A stretch of 64,000 nt of DNA. It comes from an uncultured Bryobacterales bacterium. GTDB lineage: Bacteria; Acidobacteriota; Terriglobia; Bryobacterales; UBA6623. The first letter of the stretch is position 1; each line of letters starts with the position of its first letter. The translations under genes and the position numbers were made by a program. Of the stretch, positions 60,013 to 64,000 are shown piece after piece. The notes beneath the pieces were generated by a model. The model was given only the letters and a program-made list of their open reading frames with translations. It made no database searches and was not told the origin of the DNA. The stretch spans positions 124,001 through 188,000 of the forward strand of contig CATOTH010000008.1 in the NCBI GenBank assembly GCA_951813065.1, written 5' to 3'.

Positions 60013-61494
60013 CTAGCCGTCGAGCGCTTTCCGCAACAATTGATTGACGAGTATCGGGTTGGCCTGGCCTCGCGTGACCTTCATGACCTGCCCAACGAAG
60101 TAGCCGAGCACTCCGGCCTTTCCTCCCCGATACTGTGCGACCTGCTTCTCCGACCTGGAGAGGATGTCATGGATGACGCCCTCCAATTGGTCCGAGTCGC
60201 TGATCTGGCGCAACCCTTCCGATTCGATCACCTCGCCGGCTGACCTCCCGGTCTCGAACATTTTGGCGAAGACCTGCTTGGCGAGCTTGCCGGACAGCGT
60301 GCCGTTATCGATCAGCTGGATCAGTTCGCCGAGCCGGGAGGGGCTGACTGGAGAGTCGGCAATGTCCTTGGCGGAAGCATTCAGAGTGCCCATCAACTCG
60401 CCTTGCACCCAGTTTGCCGTCGCTTTCGGGTTCCCCGACGCTTCGGCGGCCTGTTCGAAGTAGTGGGCCGACGCAACCGTTAGTGTCAAGACACGAGCGT
60501 CGTAATCGGACAATCCGTAGTCGGAAACGAAACGGGCCCGCATCGCGGGCGGCAGTTCCGGCATCTCCTCGCGAACAGAAGCAAGCTGCTCGTCGGACAG
60601 GACTAGCGGCGGCAGGTCGGGCTCGGGGAAATACCTGTAGTCGTGAGAGTCTTCCTTGCCGCGCATGCTCACCGTAGTCCCGCTGGCGGTGTTGAACAGC
60701 CTGGTCTCTTGGACGATGGATCCCCCGTCTTCAACCACGGCGACCTGCCGAGCGATCTCGTATTGAATCGCCTGCTTGACGAACCGGAATGAGTTCAAGT
60801 TCTTGATCTCGCAGCGCGTGCCGAACTTCTCGGCGCCCGTCCTTCTGACGGACACGTTGGCGTCGCAGCGCAACTGGCCCTTCTCCATGTCGCAGTCGGA
60901 TGCGCCTGCGAACTGGATTATGAGCTTCAGTTCGTTGAGGTACGCGACCGCCTCGTCAGCGCTTCGCAGATCGGGTTCGCTGACGATCTCGCAGAGCGGC
61001 GCTCCCGCGCGGTTGAGGTCGACATAGCTATAGCGGTTCGAGTCCCCGAATCCATCGTGGATGGTCTTGCCCGCGTCCTCTTCCATGTGCAGGCGGGTGA
61101 TGCCGATTCTCTTGGACTCGTTCTCGGTCCGGATGTCGAGCCAGCCGTGCTCGGCAAGTGGTCGGTCATACTGCGAAATCTGGTATCCCTTAGGCAGGTC
61201 GGGATAGAAGTAGTTCTTGCGGGCGAACTGCGAGTAGCGGTTTATCCTGCAGTTGATCGCCATCGAGGCTCGCACCGCGAGCGCCACAGCCTCTCGATTG
61301 AGCACTGGCAACGCACCCGGCAGGCCAAGCACGACGGGGTCGGTCTGCGTATTGGGTGACTTGCCGAACTCGTGGGTCGAGTGCGAGAAGATCTTGGTCC
61401 GCGTCTTGAGTTGGACATGGACTTCGAGACCGATTACCGGTTCGTATTGGGCGATGGTTCGGGGGTCGGCGAGGCCGGCGTCCTGGACGAGCAT
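60013..61494 (-). CDS. gatB: Aspartyl/glutamyl-tRNA amidotransferase subunit B
   Basis: About 493 residues. ATG at 61494 puts YEPVIGLEVHVQLKTRTKIF at the N-terminus as in the family. Further motifs: RKNYFYPDLPKGYQISQYD, DLNRAGAPLCEIVSEPD, ANVSVRRTG, EIKNLNSFRFVKQAIQYE, EDSHDYRYFPEPDLPPLVL, and a C-terminal YqeY-like helical domain ending KVTRGQANPILVNQLLRKAL. With GatA and GatC it converts Glu-tRNA-Gln or Asp-tRNA-Asn to the amidated forms. gatA and gatC are not in this window. The frame is open upstream to 61584, but that part overlaps the next gene's upstream region and is not conserved. Confidence 0.95.
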   Translation of the reverse strand: MLVQDAGLADPRTIAQYEPVIGLEVHVQLKTRTKIFSHSTHEFGKSPNTQTDPVVLGLPGALPVLNREAVALAVRASMAINCRINRYSQFARKNYFYPDLPKGYQISQYDRPLAEHGWLDIRTENESKRIGITRLHMEEDAGKTIHDGFGDSNRYSYVDLNRAGAPLCEIVSEPDLRSADEAVAYLNELKLIIQFAGASDCDMEKGQLRCDANVSVRRTGAEKFGTRCEIKNLNSFRFVKQAIQYEIARQVAVVEDGGSIVQETRLFNTASGTTVSMRGKEDSHDYRYFPEPDLPPLVLSDEQLASVREEMPELPPAMRARFVSDYGLSDYDARVLTLTVASAHYFEQAAEASGNPKATANWVQGELMGTLNASAKDIADSPVSPSRLGELIQLIDNGTLSGKLAKQVFAKMFETGRSAGEVIESEGLRQISDSDQLEGVIHDILSRSEKQVAQYRGGKAGVLGYFVGQVMKVTRGQANPILVNQLLRKALDG

Positions 61495-61637
61495 CAGAAG
61501 AGGGATCGGCCGAAACCGAGGTCGAATTATAGCAACCCGCCTCACCTCGGGAGGACCGACGAACTGCCTTGTCCCGAGTTCCAAACGTGCGTTGGCGGCT
61601 CGGCTCCGGGCCCTGATTGCGCCACAATAGTAGGGCG

Positions 61638-62339
61638 ATGTTCAGTTGGATCTGCCCCGATTGCGGTGCCGAAGTCGAGGCCTCCTCGGATGTGTGTCCG
61701 AATTGCTCAGCGCTAGGCTCATCGGACAGCGACAGCGCTCCAGCCGGATTCGACCAGGGCGCCGCTGGGGTTCCGCCGGAGCCCACGGCCTCCGTGGTCA
61801 GCGCGGTGACGGAGTCGCCTCCGCAGGAGAGTCCGGCCAGATCCTCCTTGAGGTCCGGCCTGCACCTTGAGAAGCGGCATTTCGTGATCTTCGCGGTAGC
61901 GCTCGTCCTGGCCATTCTCGTGGCAGTCTGGGCTGCTGGCGATTCTAACGGTCTGTTCTCCGGACTGGGGCTGGAGGATCCAGATGAAATGGTGGTATCA
62001 CCCGTTGAAACCTTTTCGATCGGTGTGCAAGGAGCGGTGGAGGTGTCGGGCATCCGCCCGTACTACGACCAAGATTTCCAGACCCACGTGAAGGCGTTCA
62101 TCGCGAATCATTCCGACGAGCCGCAATCGGTTGCCCTGCAGGTTCTATTGCGTGTGCGAGAGGCGAGTCGACAGGCTCCGCCGCTGGCGACGTTCGATGT
62201 AGTCGTTCCAGATCCCATCGGTCCGAATGGCGGTACCGAAGTTGATGTTGTGTTGCACGCGATGGGCAGTTTGCAAAGCCTGCCTCCGTGGCACGAGATC
62301 AGAGTTGATGTTGAGCCGCTTGCCTCGCAAGGCGACTAG
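61638..62339 (+). CDS. Zinc-ribbon membrane protein
   Basis: About 233 residues. The N-terminus WICPDCGAEVEASSDVCPNC has two CxxC pairs, a zinc ribbon. A Ser/Pro-rich linker, one membrane segment (FVIFAVALVLAILVAVWAAG, residues about 78-97) and a beta-rich extracytoplasmic C-terminus (HVKAFIANHSDEPQSVALQV, GPNGGTEVDVVLHAMG) follow. The last part recalls DUF-type beta-sandwich domains that bind partner proteins. Function unknown. It is divergent from gatB, about 140 bases apart. Confidence 0.8.
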   Translation: MFSWICPDCGAEVEASSDVCPNCSALGSSDSDSAPAGFDQGAAGVPPEPTASVVSAVTESPPQESPARSSLRSGLHLEKRHFVIFAVALVLAILVAVWAAGDSNGLFSGLGLEDPDEMVVSPVETFSIGVQGAVEVSGIRPYYDQDFQTHVKAFIANHSDEPQSVALQVLLRVREASRQAPPLATFDVVVPDPIGPNGGTEVDVVLHAMGSLQSLPPWHEIRVDVEPLASQGD

Positions 62340-62635
62340 GCAGTTCTCGCCATCGCGGAGCACGGCGCTCTTTGCGGGCCTCGACAGGAGAATCTGCTGT
62401 AGTTGTGGGTCGGCCACCTGGATCGATCTACCCGGTGCGCCGAGTCGTCCCGATAATACTCCCGGAAGTGCGTTAGCAACTTTCTGACGTGGAGTCGGCT
62501 TTCCCCGCGGCTACCGTCCACGAGCTGTGCCGCAGTGCGGTTGGCGGGGCGGAATTGCGCCCGTTCCGCTTGGATCACGTCGTCCGCACGATCCGGTTCG
62601 CTGGCGGTGTCGGATGCGGAATGCGAGGCGACTGC
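62340..62635. other. Gap between zinc-ribbon protein and sulfatase
   Basis: No gene seen in 296 bases. The two flanking genes converge, so this is a shared downstream region; no strong hairpin terminator was found. Confidence 0.4.
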
Positions 62636-64000
62636 CTACGCCTCCGGGATGTCCTCAACGCGAGGGTCGTTCGTTTCTTGCATCCATCGGACCAGTTCGG
62701 CATGCATGTGCTGGACGGCGCCACGGGCGCTTGGCTCGCGTATGAGGTTCTTGGTCTCCCCGGGGTCGGCAGCCAGATGATAGATCTGCGAGTCGCCGCG
62801 CGAATGATAGCTGTACTTCCACTCGTGTGTCCGGATGAGCCTTTGGAAATGGCCTCCGGCGGTTTCCCCTGCGGCACCCCGGTCTCGCTCCGCGAAAATC
62901 GGGCGATCCAGTTTCTCCTCGCCGTCGATAAAGCCTCTCAAACTCTGACCGGCCAGCTTCGCCGGCACGGGAAGTCCGAGGTAGTCCAGGATAGTTGGAG
63001 AGACGTCGCAACTGCCCGCCTGGGTCTTGATCGTTTTTCCAGACGGAACCCGGCCGGGCCACCGGAGCAGCAGCGGGACGCGGGTCGTCTCCTCGTACAT
63101 CGAGTAGGCAGTCTTGCCGTACATTCCGTGACCGCCCTGCATGTCGCCGTGGTCGGAAGTGAAGACCACAAGAGTGTTGTCCTCTTCGCCAGACAGCCGC
63201 AATTCGTCGAGGATGCGGCCGAGGTTGGCGTCCATCATCGAGACCATCCCGTAGTACACGCCCAGGTACTCCCGCATGCCTTCGTCGCCAAGAAGCTGTC
63301 CGAAACGCCAAGCCGCTGTACTTCGATCGACATCCTGCACCGAATGACGATTGGCCGGCAGGCGGATCTCCTGGCGAGGGTGAAGGCTGTAGTAGGGCTC
63401 GTTTATGGCCCACAGCGCGTGCGGTGCCGGGAAGCTGACCGTTATGAAGAACGGTTTGCCTGATAGCATTCGAAGAGCCTCGATCGCCCTGTCCGCGATC
63501 CAAGCTTCCTCAGTATGCTCCGGTGGGACGTCGGTGCGGCCGATCCATGAGTTTGGCGGTCCGTCGCCGTCGTACCTGGCATTTGCGGATCGCACGGCCT
63601 CGGTTGAATAGATGGGCCGTCCGACCCGACTGGTTGGCCCGGCGGGTGGCTGGGGCATTCGCTGACCAATGGACCGAAAGTAGTCTCGATAGCTGAGTTC
63701 CGGATCCTGTGCATAGGAGGGTACGCGGGTCTTCTGGCCGAGATGCCATTTGCCGAACTGCCGGGCAACGTACCCGGCGTCGAGCAACGCCTGCTCGGTG
63801 GTCGGCAGGTCCGGGTCCAGCCCCGCGCTATTGCGGCTGAGGTTCTTCGTGATGCCGTGTTGGTGCGGATACAGGCCGGTCATCAGCGAGGCCCGCGTCG
63901 GGCTGCAAAACGGCGTTGGACAGAGAGCGTTCTCGAATCGCACGCCGTCGCGGGCCAGGCTGTCAATGTTGGGCGTTTGGACTGTCGCGTTTCCCGCGGA
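62636..64000 (-). CDS. Type I sulfatase (5' end beyond window)
   Basis: At least 455 residues in the window. The frame runs to the last base: NIDSLARDGVRFENALCP is read across 63900-63985, so the start and metal-ligand N-terminal motif are outside. CSPTRASLMTGLYPHQHGIT is the formylglycine CxPxR site; GKWHLGQKTR, FPAPHALWAINEPYYSLHP and VVFTSDHGDMQGGHGMYGKT are further active-site motifs. The tail PGETKNLIREPSARGAVQHM is complete. The motif set is that of heparan N-sulfatase/choline-sulfatase-like enzymes. It is far from the other sulfatases (about 46 kb), which argues for broad sulfated-glycan use, not a single locus. Confidence 0.9.
   Translation of the reverse strand, partial: SAGNATVQTPNIDSLARDGVRFENALCPTPFCSPTRASLMTGLYPHQHGITKNLSRNSAGLDPDLPTTEQALLDAGYVARQFGKWHLGQKTRVPSYAQDPELSYRDYFRSIGQRMPQPPAGPTSRVGRPIYSTEAVRSANARYDGDGPPNSWIGRTDVPPEHTEEAWIADRAIEALRMLSGKPFFITVSFPAPHALWAINEPYYSLHPRQEIRLPANRHSVQDVDRSTAAWRFGQLLGDEGMREYLGVYYGMVSMMDANLGRILDELRLSGEEDNTLVVFTSDHGDMQGGHGMYGKTAYSMYEETTRVPLLLRWPGRVPSGKTIKTQAGSCDVSPTILDYLGLPVPAKLAGQSLRGFIDGEEKLDRPIFAERDRGAAGETAGGHFQRLIRTHEWKYSYHSRGDSQIYHLAADPGETKNLIREPSARGAVQHMHAELVRWMQETNDPRVEDIPEA

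Noticed and set aside
1..64000. CRISPR array, rRNA operon or intact transposase
   Set aside because: No spaced identical repeats, no rRNA-like sequence and no transposase motifs (DDE, IstB) were found in the window.

Overview
This window reads like a high-GC chromosome segment from an uncultured Acidobacteriota. The best lineage markers are two secreted VWFA-related proteins of the acidobacterial type (31848-32918, 42449-43567), an outer-membrane receptor and a TPR protein with carboxypeptidase-regulatory N-termini, a quinoprotein/diheme cytochrome c pair of acidobacterial type, and an integrase of a type I associate with Acidobacteriota. Sulfatases, agarase-like hydrolases and DUF1080/DUF1501/PSD1 proteins suggest a life on (sulfated) polysaccharides, possibly marine. 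The assignment is inferred from family recognition only.

Layout. 1-1500: mobile-type debris, with a HipA 3' end, three 23-bp iterated repeats and a small protein typical of conjugative elements. 1608-12285: a minus-strand operon that starts with its own sigma factor and FecR-like protein, then a PSD1/planctomycete-type cytochrome c protein, a DUF1501 protein and two DUF1080 (3-keto-disaccharide hydrolase-like) proteins, almost all joined by start/stop overlaps; two agarase-like glycoside hydrolases follow. 12372-16593: a small membrane protein, a sulfatase remnant and two complete sulfatases. 16594-22880: a decayed zone with a TonB-receptor/CocE pseudogene chimera, an excisionase plus an integrase cut by an in-frame stop, tRNA-Val(CAC), and a multiheme cytochrome/TPR pseudogene with at least four lesions. 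The integrase faces the 3' end of tRNA-Val, so the sulfatase/DUF1080 block may be the cargo of an old island.

22882-62339: mostly ordinary chromosome. It holds aldehyde dehydrogenase and SDR (divergent), a TPR protein, an aromatic amino acid decarboxylase, a 1135-aa secreted protein coupled to a VWFA protein, CCA-adding enzyme, DoxX, two TIM-barrel isomerases, tannase-like esterase, two tandem trans-sulfuration enzymes, lytic transglycosylase, threonine synthase, a MoaD-MoaE fusion overlapping a second VWFA protein, inositol monophosphatase, pyrimidine-nucleoside phosphorylase, a quinoprotein/cytochrome c pair near a formaldehyde dehydrogenase, tRNA-Lys(CTT), a ZnuD-like receptor with Asp/Glu/His-rich loops, an HD nuclease with a very long low-complexity tail coupled to a SurA-like chaperone, an amidohydrolase and GatB. 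A third complete-looking sulfatase runs off the right edge.

No CRISPR array, rRNA gene or intact transposase was seen. The most interesting items are the sigma/FecR/PSD1/DUF1501/DUF1080 operon in an island-like setting, the fused MoaDE with an internal Gly-Gly, the repeat-encoded acidic loops of the metal receptor, the tailed HD nuclease, and the layered pseudogenes around the broken integrase.
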